The notes: generated by a model not told the origin, from the sequence alone. Numbered from the stretch's first letter, positions 7,098-16,294 are shown. The stretch: 64,000 nucleotides of DNA from Halobacillus naozhouensis (GCF_029714185.1 NZ_CP121671.1:1674001-1738000); one strand, 5' to 3'. Numbers and translations are program-made.

Positions 7098-9009
7098 TTT
7101 AGCGAGCAAAAACATTAAAGGGAATTTCAGTAATTACTTGGTTTATTTTATTTCGCTTGTTTTCAGCATCGTCATTTATTACACGTTTGTTTCGTTGCAG
7201 TATAGTGAAAAAATACAAGAAAGCATGGAACTGTCTGATACTATGAGCTTCATGTTTATGGTATCAGCTGTAATATTGATTCTATTTGTAGCTGTCTTCA
7301 TTTTATACTCGAATTCATTCTTTACAAGACAGAGGAAGAAAGAAGTCGGATTGTATTCCATACTTGGTTTACCTAAGAAGACAATTGGGAAAATGTTGTT
7401 TTATGAAAATTTAATTATGGGACTAATTGCATTAGTAATTGGGGTCCTTCTAGGAACATTATTATCCAAACTGTTTTCTATGATATTGGCCAATCTAATG
7501 GGTTCCACTGCTGTAATAGATTTCAGCGTATCGATCCAGGCAATTATCCAAACGGTCATTGTATTTATGGTAATTATTTTATTTACCTCCATTCAAGGTT
7601 ATAGATTGATTTACCGTTTTAAATTAATTGAGTTATTCCACGCTGCGAAACAAGGGGAGAGGGAACCAAAGGCCTCATTTGTTTCAACTATACTGGCAGT
7701 TATCCTGCTTGCAGGTAGTTACTGGCTCATATTAAGACCGTTTCCTGCTGAATTTACGTTAGATTATTTAATAAAAAATTATGGAGTCGCCTTAGTTGCT
7801 CTTATAATTGGAACCCATTTATTTTTCAGCTCTGTGACTGTTTATTTATTAAAGCTATCTAAACGGAATAAGTCACGTTATTACAAAGGAACTCGATTAA
7901 TTGAGACTTCCCAGTTGCTGCATCGTATCAGAGGAAATGCGCGTACATTCACGGTGATAGCGTTATTGAGTGCCGCAACAATCACCTTCTTCGGCGCAAC
8001 ATATAGCGGATATTATGGCAATGAAAAGAATTCTAAAGAAGTTGTTCCATTTAGCTATGCACACTTGTCAAAAGGACAGGAGTTTGATTCCAAAGTAAAA
8101 AATATTATTCTAGATGATAAGAGTCATCCTATAAAAGCACAGCTTGAAATTCCTCTTATTGAAGTAAAGGGAGAGCTTTTGTTTTCATTAGATTATAAAT
8201 TTAATCCTACTAAAATAATCTCTGAGACTACATTTAATCGAGTATCAAAGGCACTGGATAGAGAACAAACGGTAACACTGTCGGGAAATCAAGCGGCAGT
8301 AATCCAACCAAGGTTTACGGAATTTACGGATTCGACCTTTCAGGGAAAAGAAATAACGTTAAAATTGCCTCAGGGCGACCGAAACCTAACGTTTGTCAAT
8401 GTGGTTAAAGGCAATGTTTTACCATTCGATTTTCCTGATTTCTATGTGGTGGTTAGCGATGACACGTTTGTCGAACTTGCCAAACAAAAGGAAGCTTTAA
8501 CCTATAAGGCTTATGAAGTGGAAGGTGAGAAAACTACAGAAGCGACATCTAAAAAGGTAGCGAAACTGATCGGGAGAAATTTTCAATCATCATCCTCCTT
8601 CTACACGGAGTATAAAGAAGGAAAAGAAGGGAACGCATTGATGCTTTTTATTCTTGGATTTCTGGGTCTTGTGTTCTTAGCGGCAACTGGAAGTATCATT
8701 TATTTTAAACAACTGACGGAAGCTAATGAAGCCAAGGGTAATTATGAGATTCTGCGGAAGATTGGTGTCGGAAAAAAAGATATTCGTAAGTCAATCCATA
8801 AGCAGACATTCTTTGTGTTCGTGTTGCCTTTAACAGTAGGTATCTTGCATGGTAGTATCATCCTGCATTTTACTACCAATTTTATCTCAGATCTTATAGG
8901 TGCTAACATTATTGTTCCAATCCTAACGGCCATGGCAGCCTTTGTCATCATCTATTTAGGCTATTATGTGTTGACAGTTAATACGTACAATAAAATTGTG
9001 AATAAGTAA
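7084..9009 (+). CDS. bceB: BceB-type ABC transporter permease
   Basis: A 641-residue permease of the FtsX/BceB superfamily. There are four helices in the first 160 residues, a fifth and sixth around 190-240, then a large external domain (about 330-510) between helices 7 and 8, and a final FtsX-type block (FILGFLGLVFLAATGSIIYFKQLTEANEAKGNYEILRKIGV). The big extracellular domain is what recognises the peptide in this family. I start at the ATG at 7084 inside the ATPase stop region, preceded by a G-rich site; the frame is open to 7054. A strong hairpin follows immediately. Confidence 0.9.
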   Translation: MTLFSLASKNIKGNFSNYLVYFISLVFSIVIYYTFVSLQYSEKIQESMELSDTMSFMFMVSAVILILFVAVFILYSNSFFTRQRKKEVGLYSILGLPKKTIGKMLFYENLIMGLIALVIGVLLGTLLSKLFSMILANLMGSTAVIDFSVSIQAIIQTVIVFMVIILFTSIQGYRLIYRFKLIELFHAAKQGEREPKASFVSTILAVILLAGSYWLILRPFPAEFTLDYLIKNYGVALVALIIGTHLFFSSVTVYLLKLSKRNKSRYYKGTRLIETSQLLHRIRGNARTFTVIALLSAATITFFGATYSGYYGNEKNSKEVVPFSYAHLSKGQEFDSKVKNIILDDKSHPIKAQLEIPLIEVKGELLFSLDYKFNPTKIISETTFNRVSKALDREQTVTLSGNQAAVIQPRFTEFTDSTFQGKEITLKLPQGDRNLTFVNVVKGNVLPFDFPDFYVVVSDDTFVELAKQKEALTYKAYEVEGEKTTEATSKKVAKLIGRNFQSSSSFYTEYKEGKEGNALMLFILGFLGLVFLAATGSIIYFKQLTEANEAKGNYEILRKIGVGKKDIRKSIHKQTFFVFVLPLTVGILHGSIILHFTTNFISDLIGANIIVPILTAMAAFVIIYLGYYVLTVNTYNKIVNK

Positions 9010-9045
9010 AAAGAAACGCCTCCCGAAGATCGGGAGGCGTTTCCT
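9010..9045 (+). terminator. hairpin after bceB
   Basis: GAAACGCCTCCCG (9013-9025) pairs with CGGGAGGCGTTTC (9031-9043): 13 bp, no mismatch. The T-tail is short, but the stem is very stable. Confidence 0.7.
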
Positions 9046-9245
9046 AAAGGATTTTGCTCACAATCAACTCAATTGAAAAGGGTAGAGTTATTACTTTCTG
9101 GGATTAATTATACAATCAGAAGATGAGGTTCACTTGATATACGTATTCTTGATTTTATGTTAATAAATAAAAGAGGTTGCGAAGGAATGTACTTAAACTT
9201 TTGAAGGAGTTTCAAGAAGGAATACAATATAACAATTTGGACTAT

Positions 9246-9281
9246 GTAAAAAGACATTCAATTTAGAATGTCTTTTTTAAT
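9246..9281. terminator. bidirectional terminator between bceB and the LysR gene
   Basis: AAAAAGACATTC pairs with GAATGTCTTTTTT around a six-base loop, T-tailed on both strands. Nothing else is visible between 9046 and 9390. Confidence 0.7.
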
Positions 9282-9390
9282 CATTTACCTAAGCTGGTCA
9301 AACCTTCTGTTTTAACCTCTTGGATATAACTTTTGGTTATATGGATATTAACAATATGTATTATTCTTAAATGATTTCACCCATTATACT

Positions 9391-10227
9391 TTATTTATCG
9401 AACCCAAGCTTCAATGTTTTTAAAGTATCTTTATCAAGGGCATATAAATACATTTCACGCTTAATCGGGGTATCTTGTAACGGTATAAAGGCAACACCTT
9501 TATAATCAATTTTTTCAACCATAATGGACGGAAGATAAGAAATACCATAGCCTTGAGCCACAAAACCAATAAGAGCATGGTAAGGAATTTCAATGATTTC
9601 AGGCAAATGTATAGTGTTTTTATCCATTAACATTTTAATTTTCTGGTACAAGGGTGTAAATGAAGGCGGCAACATTTGTGTGAATTTAAAACAGTCTGTA
9701 ACAGAAATACTCTCCAGCCTTGCAAAGTGGTGATTAATAGGTACAGCGGCATAAAACTCGTCACTAAATAAAAAGGTCGAATGTAGTCCTTTTTGATTCG
9801 GATGGTCTTGAATAATAGCAGCATCTATTTCACCAGACTCAAGTAAGGGTATTAAGTCTAATGTGTCATCTTTAATTTTTGTAAGTTGTATTTTAAAGGG
9901 ATTTATTTGTTCAATATATTCTGGAAAGTAATAAGAAGCCAACAAGGGATCACTACCCATTCGAATCACCTTATCCTTCATATGTTTTTCAAGTTGATAC
10001 TGCAACTTATGGATAAGTGGTTCTAAATCATTGTATAGATTTTCACCTTTGCTCGTTAAGCTCATTCCATTTGACGAACGTATAAAAAGTGAGAAACCTA
10101 ATATTTCTTCTAACTTCCTAATTTGTTTACTTAACGCAGGTTGAGAAACAAATAGTTTATTAGCAGCCTTTGAAATGCTTTTTTCCTTTGTAACTGTTAA
10201 AAAATACTCCAACATTTGCAATTTCAT
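9391..10227 (-). CDS. LysR-family regulator, divergent from SMR efflux genes
   Basis: A 278-residue LysR-type regulator. The N-terminal winged helix is textbook: MLEYFLTVTKEKSISKAANKLFVSQPALSKQIRKLEEILGFSLF. A periplasmic-binding-protein-like effector domain follows (about 90-275). It is slightly shorter than the usual 290-300 residues. It lies 39 bp from, and divergent to, two small multidrug resistance genes, which makes it their likely regulator and suggests the efflux pair responds to a small-molecule inducer. The inducer cannot be read from the sequence. Confidence 0.88.
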   Translation of the reverse strand: MKLQMLEYFLTVTKEKSISKAANKLFVSQPALSKQIRKLEEILGFSLFIRSSNGMSLTSKGENLYNDLEPLIHKLQYQLEKHMKDKVIRMGSDPLLASYYFPEYIEQINPFKIQLTKIKDDTLDLIPLLESGEIDAAIIQDHPNQKGLHSTFLFSDEFYAAVPINHHFARLESISVTDCFKFTQMLPPSFTPLYQKIKMLMDKNTIHLPEIIEIPYHALIGFVAQGYGISYLPSIMVEKIDYKGVAFIPLQDTPIKREMYLYALDKDTLKTLKLGFDK

Positions 10228-10266
10228 GTGTTCTCACGTCCAATCGTAATTTAAGGAGGGGTAGTT

Positions 10267-10617
10267 ATGCTAAGATACTATATTCTTTTAAGCTTTTCTA
10301 TCATTCTTGAGGTTTTCGGGGCATCTTTTATGAAAAAATCTGAAGGATTTACTCATTTAGGGGCTACGCTAATAGTTATTGTCTCCTATAGTATAGCTTT
10401 GGCTTTATATATTTTACTAACCAAACAACATGAATTAGGCATTGTAAATGCCCTGTGGGCTGGAGGAGGTACAATTTTAGTATCAGTCATTGGAATTGCC
10501 TTATTTCAGGAATCCATATCTTTAATTAAAATAGTCGGTATTGTGTGTATTGTCTTGGGAGTAATTGGCTTGAATCTGCCTAACCAACAAAATGAATTAA
10601 GAAAGGCGGAATCATAA
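10267..10617 (+). CDS. SMR-family efflux protein, subunit 1
   Basis: A 116-residue protein with four membrane helices, the size and form of small multidrug resistance transporters. Helix 1 reads IILEVFGASFMKKSEGF and keeps the essential proton/substrate-coupling glutamate (Glu14 of EmrE). The helix-3 region WAGGGT replaces the usual W-S/T-G-x-G-T. The ribosome site is TAAGGAGGGG. It is followed without a gap by a second SMR gene, as in paired systems such as EbrAB and YkkCD, so a heteromeric antiporter for cationic compounds is likely. Confidence 0.85.
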   Translation: MLRYYILLSFSIILEVFGASFMKKSEGFTHLGATLIVIVSYSIALALYILLTKQHELGIVNALWAGGGTILVSVIGIALFQESISLIKIVGIVCIVLGVIGLNLPNQQNELRKAES

Positions 10618-10932
10618 TTGGGCTATATACTTTTAACGATTAGTCTTATCTTTGCTGTACTTGGAAATACTTCTGTAAAATTATCACAAGGATTCTATAA
10701 ACGGATGCCTAGTTTTGGATCGTTTCTCTTTTACGGATTTTGTATTTATTTCTTAACATTAAGTGTACAACACATAGAAGTTAGCATTGCGTATGCGATT
10801 TGGTCAGGAGTGACAATTGCTGCTACTACACTCATTGGGATTCTATTTTTTAATGAATCCATAAATAAAAGAAAAGTTTCATCTGTTCTGTTAATAATTG
10901 CCGGTGTTCTGGTTCTTCATCTTCAAAGCTAA
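10618..10932 (+). CDS. SMR-family efflux protein, subunit 2, lacking the helix-1 glutamate
   Basis: A 104-residue four-helix SMR protein. It starts at a TTG directly after the stop codon of subunit 1, with GAAAGGCGGA inside the upstream gene as its ribosome site. The helix-3 motif YAIWSGVTIAATTLIGILFF is typical. The position of EmrE Glu14 aligns with Ala13 in LIFAVLGNTSVKLSQGF. It therefore cannot couple protons alone by the standard mechanism and probably works only as a partner of subunit 1. Confidence 0.85.
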   Translation: MGYILLTISLIFAVLGNTSVKLSQGFYKRMPSFGSFLFYGFCIYFLTLSVQHIEVSIAYAIWSGVTIAATTLIGILFFNESINKRKVSSVLLIIAGVLVLHLQS

Positions 10933-10974
10933 ATTGGTGATGGGATTATTTCCTTAACGGGTAAAAGGGGAGGA

Positions 10975-11040
10975 TGTTATTAATATTATCTTGAAATCAA
11001 GTCCTCATGAAAAGGGGTGTTTGTTTAATAATAATGGTGT
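10975..11040 (+). repeat. partial copy of the interspersed repeat (5' part)
   Basis: Holds TTATTAATATTATCTTGAAA and TCAAGTCCTCATGAAAAGGG, then loses the hairpin arms. It lies about 45 bp after the SMR pair. Between 11041 and 11344 I see only a weak GACCTT/AAGGTC hairpin at 11220-11244. Confidence 0.6.
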
Positions 11041-11344
11041 GGAGTAGGCTTCACCTTTCTCGATTTTCGTAACCTACTTTATTTGTAATTTAAAGTTAAA
11101 TGTTGCACGCAGATGAAATTTAATATCTTACTTTATTATACAAGCCGTTGAAAAACAAACGAAATTTCAGGTTCGTTCCCATTCGAGAGTTTCCAACTTT
11201 ATTGTCAGATAACAAAAGCGACCTTTCTTTGTGTACGGAAGGTCATGATTCTTTCCTTTTTGCTTAGCGTACGATTTCCGCGTTTTGTTTTGCTGGTGCT
11301 GCCCAAAACCTAGTGAAGGGAAGGCTCGTTACCATTAGTTAGAT

Positions 11345-11381
11345 AGAAAAAGACCAATCCTTCAGGGTTTGGTCTTTTTCT
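11345..11381. terminator. terminator of brnQ
   Basis: AAAAAGACCAATCC pairs with GGTTTGGTCTTTTT; T-tailed on both strands. It lies just past the stop of the minus-strand brnQ gene. Confidence 0.8.
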
Positions 11382-11388
11382 GTATTCC

Positions 11389-12771
11389 TTAATGGGAAAG
11401 GTTTTCGGCATTCCTATGCAGAACCGGAGATTCAGTTTTGTTTCCGTCTTTCCACAAGTAACCTATGACGGCACCGATGAGAGACGGCAAAATCCAGCCA
11501 AGACCGATATCGTACAAGGGCAGATAGGAGTAATAGAAATTGCTGACGGCTTCAATCAATGAAACGGCAGCGTTTGGGATCGTTCTCACCAATGCATTAT
11601 AGCCATCGATGATGCTTACAAAAAACGTCAAGATCATAGCGCCGGCATAGACACTGCGCTTATGTTTGAACAGACTTGAGCTGAGACCTAATAAGATCAG
11701 GACGATGGCCAATGGGTATAAGAACATCAGCACGGGTACGGCGTATAGAATAATATTAGTAAGCCCAAAGTTGGCGACCATAAACGACATCAACGATAGA
11801 ATCAGAACGAATGTTTTGTAGCTGATTTTGGGATAGATGGTATGGAAAAATTCGCTGCAGGCGATAATTAGTCCGATGCTCGTTTTTAAACATGCGAGTA
11901 CAATAATGATCGCCAATAAGATCGAACCGAACACACCGAAATAATTCTGGGAAACAGCCGCAAAGATGAGTCCGCCATTTTCAAGCGTACCAACGCTTGA
12001 GACACTGGAGGCGCCCATGTACGTAATTAATCCATAAATCAGCATCATCAGTCCCATGGCAAATAAGCCTGATTTCCAAGTCGTTTTTGCAATCGCCTTC
12101 GTATCAGTAATCCCCATTTTTTTAATGGCATGGATGACGACAATTCCGAACGCGAGCGCACCGAGGGCATCCATCGTGTTATATCCCTCTTTAAACCCTG
12201 TCATAAATGGCAGTGTTCCATAGTCGCCTGTCGGTTCACCGAAACTGCCCATCGGTTTAACGATGGCTGTAATAATTAAAATAGATAAGAACAGTAAAAA
12301 AGACGGGGTTAAGTATTTTCCGACGACATCCATTACTTTTGCAGAGTTCAATGAGAGATAATAGACAATGGTAAAGAACAGGAAGCTGAACAGGGCAAGC
12401 CACAGACTGCTCTGTTCGGGCTGAATAAATGGTTCAAAGCCGACCACAAAAGGGACAGTCGCTGTTCTTGGAATGGCGAAGAACGGTCCGATGGTTAAAT
12501 AAAGAATGAGAGAGAATATTATTCCAAATAAAGGGTGGACTCGGCTCGCTAAATCGTGTAACCCCTGGCTGCCCGACAGACCAATTGCCAGGATCCCCAT
12601 AAATGGAAGACCAACGGCTGTCACAAGAAATCCAATTAACGCAGGCCAAAAGGAAGTCCCAGCGAGCTGTCCCAACTGAATAGGAAAGATCAAATTTCCT
12701 GCTCCGAAAAACAGCCCGAAGAGCATAATCCCGATAGAGGCATAGGTAGAGAATGATGTTTTCTGTCTCAT
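11389..12771 (-). CDS. brnQ: branched-chain amino acid transporter BrnQ (LIVCS family)
   Basis: A 460-residue sodium- or proton-coupled carrier for leucine, isoleucine and valine with about twelve membrane helices. The N-terminal block SIGIMLFGLFFGAGNLIFPIQLGQLAG is diagnostic of the LIVCS family, as is the motif IYLGASSV/YMGASSVSSVG in mid-protein. I use the ATG at 12771 (MRQKTSFS) because AAAGGA lies eight bases upstream; the ATG two codons earlier is too close to it and the frame is open further to 12834. A terminator follows. I found no T-box or clear CodY box in the leader. Confidence 0.9.
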   Translation of the reverse strand: MRQKTSFSTYASIGIMLFGLFFGAGNLIFPIQLGQLAGTSFWPALIGFLVTAVGLPFMGILAIGLSGSQGLHDLASRVHPLFGIIFSLILYLTIGPFFAIPRTATVPFVVGFEPFIQPEQSSLWLALFSFLFFTIVYYLSLNSAKVMDVVGKYLTPSFLLFLSILIITAIVKPMGSFGEPTGDYGTLPFMTGFKEGYNTMDALGALAFGIVVIHAIKKMGITDTKAIAKTTWKSGLFAMGLMMLIYGLITYMGASSVSSVGTLENGGLIFAAVSQNYFGVFGSILLAIIIVLACLKTSIGLIIACSEFFHTIYPKISYKTFVLILSLMSFMVANFGLTNIILYAVPVLMFLYPLAIVLILLGLSSSLFKHKRSVYAGAMILTFFVSIIDGYNALVRTIPNAAVSLIEAVSNFYYSYLPLYDIGLGWILPSLIGAVIGYLWKDGNKTESPVLHRNAENLSH

Positions 12772-13040
12772 ATGCATGTTCCTTTCTCGTTGTATTTTTG
12801 TGCTCTCTGAAGGAATAAACGTTAATTCTATCAATAATCTCTGAAAGGGACAATATGTAAGTGGATTTATCGCACTGGTAATTTCATTATCACATGTATA
12901 TCAATCCCAATAGGATTACAAGCAGGATGTAACCTGACTAACGTAACTTTGTTGATATAGGAAAATCCGGATTTATGTGTAGTAATAGCAAATGAGTTAT
13001 TCCCTAAGGAGGGCAATGATGGAAGAGCAGTATCACGGTC

Positions 13041-13138
13041 TTTTAAGATTATCTTGAAATCAATTCTTATGTTAAAGGGTGCTTATTTTCCCCACGGAGA
13101 ATTGCGCTTTTCGCTATTGAAGGGCCATATGATGGGGA
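13041..13138 (+). repeat. interspersed repeat, near-complete degenerate copy
   Basis: TTAAGATTATCTTGAAATCA, a weakened hairpin (GGGTGC...ATTGCGCTTTT) and the 3' module GGGCCATATGATGGGG. It lies between two minus-strand genes on the plus strand. The remaining parts of 12772-13260 show no gene. Confidence 0.65.
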
Positions 13139-13260
13139 AACTTCTTGTAAAAGCTATGGAAAATCGAAAAATTGTTATTCCGTTACTTCCAATATGTTTC
13201 CATTCGGTTAGGAATCATTACTAAAAAAGAGTTTTTCTCCTCACAGAGCTTCATGCACAA

Positions 13261-13293
13261 AGAACCTCTCACCATAATATGGCAAGAGGTTCT
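13261..13293. terminator. hairpin downstream of the broken LysE gene
   Basis: AGAACCTCT pairs perfectly with AGAGGTTCT. There is no strong T-tail on either strand, so terminator function is tentative. Confidence 0.4.
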
Positions 13294-13366
13294 ATGATTC
13301 TATTAAATTTTAGACATAACCCTAATTTGATCCATGGAATGGAAGCCGATATTAGTTCATTGAAAG

Positions 13367-13963
13367 CTATTTAAGAAAAATCGCTACCGCAGAGTAAATC
13401 AGCAGCCCAATCATAATTATTCGAAATGCCTTGTCATGTCTAGCAAGGAAATTTTTTAACATAGAGCCGAAAGCTGACCATAAAAGTAACGCTAACCAAC
13501 CGAGGAAAATGGTTAGAGTCAAGTACAATATGATGGATTTAATAGAATCATTAAACGGTAAAATAAAAGCACTCATCACAGTTAAAAAGAACAAGATGCT
13601 TTTGATATTAATAATTTGAAAGATAAAACCTGACAAAAATGAAGACTGCACTTCTCCTGCATCCTTCCTTGACCTCTTAGGCAGACTGACCTACCAAGCT
13701 AAGTAAAGAAGATAGGCTGCACCAGCCAATTTAAAATATGGCTCTACTACAGGAATCCAGCTGTATAGACCTGCAGTAAATATTCCACTTACCATACCAA
13801 GTACGGCAAACCCTGCCAAGATGCCGGTATTAAATTGCCAAGCCCCTACAAATCCAAACCTCCGTGCTTCATTCATCATTAAAATATTACTTGGCCCAGG
13901 CGTAATTGATGTAATAATCACATACGAAAGAAAAGCTATTATACTCATACCATTCACCTTCAC
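13367..13963 (-). pseudogene. LysE-family amino acid exporter with one in-frame stop
   Basis: Reading through one TAG at 13691-13693 gives a 198-residue LysE/RhtB-type exporter with six helices. The first half begins MSIIAFLSYVIITSITPGPSNILMM, the family's diagnostic N-terminus, and stops after YLLYLAW. The second half resumes in the same frame (VSLPKRSRKDAGEVQSSF, then FLSGFIFQIINIKSILFFLTVM). No other damage is visible, so this is a single substitution, possibly from AAG (Lys). It is divergent from a LysR gene that probably regulated it. YrhP-like cysteine or amino acid efflux is the likely ancestral role. Confidence 0.85.
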
Positions 13964-14082
13964 TCAATAATTTACTTCCTGATAGCTCTTATTGTATGAT
14001 GATATTAACTATAAATAAAATTGAAATTTGAAAAGACATTATCATTTTTTTCGATACATCATAAATTAAGGAGAAATGTGAT

Positions 14083-14982
14083 ATGGAAATTAGACACCTG
14101 ATAACATTTCAGACCATTATCGAAATAGGAAGTTATACAGGCGCTGCTTCAAAATTAGGTTACACTCAATCCACGATAACCTCTCATATCCAGGCGCTTG
14201 AAAATGAGGTAGGCGGGGCCCTTTTCACTTATGTAAAAAGAAAATTACAGCTTACTCATCTAGGCAGAGAATTAATACCTTTAGCAGAGGATTTACTCTC
14301 TACACATGACCAAATTAAGAATATACAAAGTGATCGGGAAGTAAAAGGAATAATAAGAGTGGCGGCTCCAGAGTCATTAACCATCTCTACATTAGGCCCG
14401 ATCATAAGGGAATATTCCATAAAGTATCCGCATGTCAGACTCATATTAACCAACGGTACATGTGGACAAAACCAAACGGATTTATTAAGCGGACGGGTAG
14501 ACCTTGCTTTAATGGTCTATCCTGAAATAAGTTTAGAAAAATGTATTCATTACTCTTTAGGTGAAGAGAAAATCGTCCTTGTGAGCAGCAACGATGGTCC
14601 GGATCATTTTGATGACTATAAAAAGAAGAAAAATCAGGTTTTTATAACAAATGAAGAAGGCTGTAGTTATCGGACCATGTTCGAAAGATATCTCACAAAG
14701 CATGACATTCACCACTTTCAAACGATGGAGCTATGGAGCATAGAGGCCATCAAACAAACGGTTATGAGCGGACTTGGATTTGCTGTTCTGCCTTACATTA
14801 CCGTGAAAGAAGAAGAGGAGAGTGGCAAGCTGAAAATGCTTCACCATTCTGAACAATTGGAACCAATTTATTCTCATATGCTAATTAAAAAGAAAAAATG
14901 GTTGTCCCCGGCCGTTGAAGCGTTTGCTGAACTCGTATTAAATTCGATAGAAGAATCTAGGAAGGAGTGTCTTAATGAGTAA
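14083..14982 (+). CDS. LysR-family regulator, divergent from the LysE pseudogene
   Basis: A 299-residue LysR-type regulator with the standard N-terminal helix-turn-helix (LITFQTIIEIGSYTGAASKLGYTQSTITSHIQALENEVGGALF) and an effector domain from about 90 to 290. The ribosome site is AAGGAGAAATG. It faces the broken LysE exporter across 119 bp. Its stop codon overlaps the start of a decayed flavodoxin-type reductase gene, so the two were once one operon. CzcR/YwbI-like regulators look similar; the effector is unknown. Confidence 0.88.
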   Translation: MEIRHLITFQTIIEIGSYTGAASKLGYTQSTITSHIQALENEVGGALFTYVKRKLQLTHLGRELIPLAEDLLSTHDQIKNIQSDREVKGIIRVAAPESLTISTLGPIIREYSIKYPHVRLILTNGTCGQNQTDLLSGRVDLALMVYPEISLEKCIHYSLGEEKIVLVSSNDGPDHFDDYKKKKNQVFITNEEGCSYRTMFERYLTKHDIHHFQTMELWSIEAIKQTVMSGLGFAVLPYITVKEEEESGKLKMLHHSEQLEPIYSHMLIKKKKWLSPAVEAFAELVLNSIEESRKECLNE

Positions 14983-15220
14983 TATTAAGGCTATTTACGC
15001 AGTTCAATGAGAGAGGTTCATGAACATACATTTTTGTAACGGCTTTATATTGGCGTGGAATGTCCGCTCAATTAAAAGCTTTTTTGATCGACGGTCTCAT
15101 TATAAAGAGGACAAAGAGTGGAACTTCAAAAAGAATTACCGGCAAAAAAACTTGTTTTATAACTGTAGCTAATGATCAGCCGGTTGAGGAAGTAACAACA
15201 CCTTATAAAACAATTTGAAT
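14975..15220 (+). pseudogene. remnant of a flavodoxin-fold NAD(P)H oxidoreductase
   Basis: A proper start (GGAGTG, ATG at 14975) gives only eleven codons (MSNIKAIYAVQ). Past it, one frame reads LYWRGMSAQLKAFFDR and a shifted frame reads LIIKRTKSGTSKRITGKKT, then CFITVANDQPVEEVTTPYKT and a stop. 'YW-x-MSAQLKAF-DR' is the FMN-loop signature of flavodoxin-like NADPH-dependent reductases. Internal deletion and a frameshift have destroyed the gene. Its start overlaps the LysR stop, which indicates former translational coupling. Confidence 0.65.
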
Positions 15221-15325
15221 TGGGTTTTAATTAGCACCTCTATAAAATGACTAATAAGTAAATTTATAACTATAGAATTGATTTGTCAATGATCTTCGGG
15301 AAGGTAATCATCAACAAACGGAAGC

Positions 15326-15391
15326 AAAAGCGGGCGCAATTCTGGGGTAAGAATTGCTTTTTTCTTATTTATAGGGCGATATTGGATAAGC
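15326..15391 (+). repeat. interspersed repeat, hairpin plus 3' module
   Basis: GGGCGCAATTCTGGGGTAA then GAATTGC and TTTTTTC, followed by GGGCGATATTGGATAAG. Arms are AATTC/GAATT. Confidence 0.75.
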
Positions 15392-15469
15392 CCGGAACAA
15401 AGGATTGAGTTTAATAAATAGTTTTGAAATAATTGGTATTAGGCGATCGTGCAGGGGGACGGAATAATC

Positions 15470-15700
15470 AGTCTTTATAACTCAGTTGATAGGTCTCTCT
15501 TTGGGATTAGCCCTTTTCTCCTCCATTTTTATTAAAAGTAAAAAAAGGGGAGGGATGTTCCTTTCTGTTATAGGATTGTTCAACTAATCAAAGGTTCAAT
15601 ACCTCCTTAATAATGGGAACTGGTATGTTAGTTATAAATGTAGTATTAGGGGTAGTTACTTACTTTGTGGTTCAGCGAAAGAAGAATGATGAAATTTGAA
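15470..15700 (+). pseudogene. probable remnant of a small membrane protein gene
   Basis: One frame encodes QLIGLSLGLALFSSIFIKSK and ends in TAA near 15587. Another frame resumes as MGTGMLVINVVLGVVTYFVV plus a basic tail, ending near 15699. The hydrophobic pieces look like two helices of one frameshifted protein. I do not recognise the family. Confidence 0.35.
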
Positions 15701-15713
15701 ATTAGAATAATCC

Positions 15714-15770
15714 ATAATACAGCTGATAGGAGTTCCCTTGCTTACTAAAGAAACGGGCAGGATGGTCTAA
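15714..15770 (+). repeat. 5' part of a full-length interspersed repeat
   Basis: AATACAGCTGATAGGAGTTC, then a TTACTAAAGAAACGGGCAGG stretch, matches the 5' module of the complete copy at 29762-29921. The hairpin half is absent. Confidence 0.55.
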
Positions 15771-15801
15771 GGTGAAAATTGATTAGGTGGGGGTGTTATT
15801 T

Positions 15802-15852
15802 ATGGAAAGAGATACAGAAAGGCAAATATTAGAGGAACTGAATATGCATTGA
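15802..15852 (+). CDS. 16-codon ORF with a good ribosome site
   Basis: GTGGGGGTG precedes an ATG by seven bases; the product would be MERDTERQILEELNMH. It may be a short leader peptide for the deaminase gene that follows 28 bp later, or the start of a truncated gene. No homologue is recognised. Confidence 0.25.
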   Translation: MERDTERQILEELNMH

Positions 15853-15880
15853 AATGTAGTGAATAGAAAGGGATGAACTT

Positions 15881-16294
15881 ATGAGTATTGAACATCAATT
15901 ATATAATGCAGTAATTGAACTAATAGAGCAAAGATATCCAATAGGTTGGGGTGGTGCTGCGGCTATTGGACTAGAAGATGGAACAATCTTAACAAGTATT
16001 GCACCAGAAGTGATTAATGACTCAACTAATCTTTGTATGGAAACAGGTTCTATTTTAGAGGCTCATAAATTAAATAAACTGGTTACACATTCCATATGTA
16101 TAGTTCGCGATGATGAAAAGTCCGAACATAAGGTTCTATCTCCGTGTGGGATATGTCAAGAAAGACTTTTTTATTGGGGCCCAAACGTCAAGGTTGCAGT
16201 AAGCCTACCCGGAGAGAATATTGTATTTAAAACGCTATCTGAAGTACAGCCTTATCATTGGTCCGCTGCTTATGACGACGAAGACCTATTTTAG
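15881..16294 (+). CDS. cytidine deaminase-family protein (blasticidin-deaminase-like)
   Basis: A 137-residue zinc hydrolase of the cytidine deaminase fold. Zinc ligands appear to be C52 in NLCMETGS and C89/C92 in LSPCGICQE; E54 is the catalytic glutamate. The C-x-E form in place of H-x-E is the homotetrameric type shared by small cytidine deaminases and blasticidin S deaminase. The ribosome site is AAAGGGATGAAC. The gene stands alone among decayed genes. Deamination of a nucleoside or nucleoside antibiotic is likely; the substrate cannot be decided by eye. Confidence 0.75.
   Translation: MSIEHQLYNAVIELIEQRYPIGWGGAAAIGLEDGTILTSIAPEVINDSTNLCMETGSILEAHKLNKLVTHSICIVRDDEKSEHKVLSPCGICQERLFYWGPNVKVAVSLPGENIVFKTLSEVQPYHWSAAYDDEDLF

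Noticed and set aside
12434..12853. 139-codon minus-strand ORF overlapping brnQ
   Set aside because: Out-of-frame shadow of the clearly recognised BrnQ N-terminus.
12772..12960. T-box or CodY site before brnQ
   Set aside because: No AGGGTGG-type T-box core or AATTTTCWGAAAATT-like box was found by eye.
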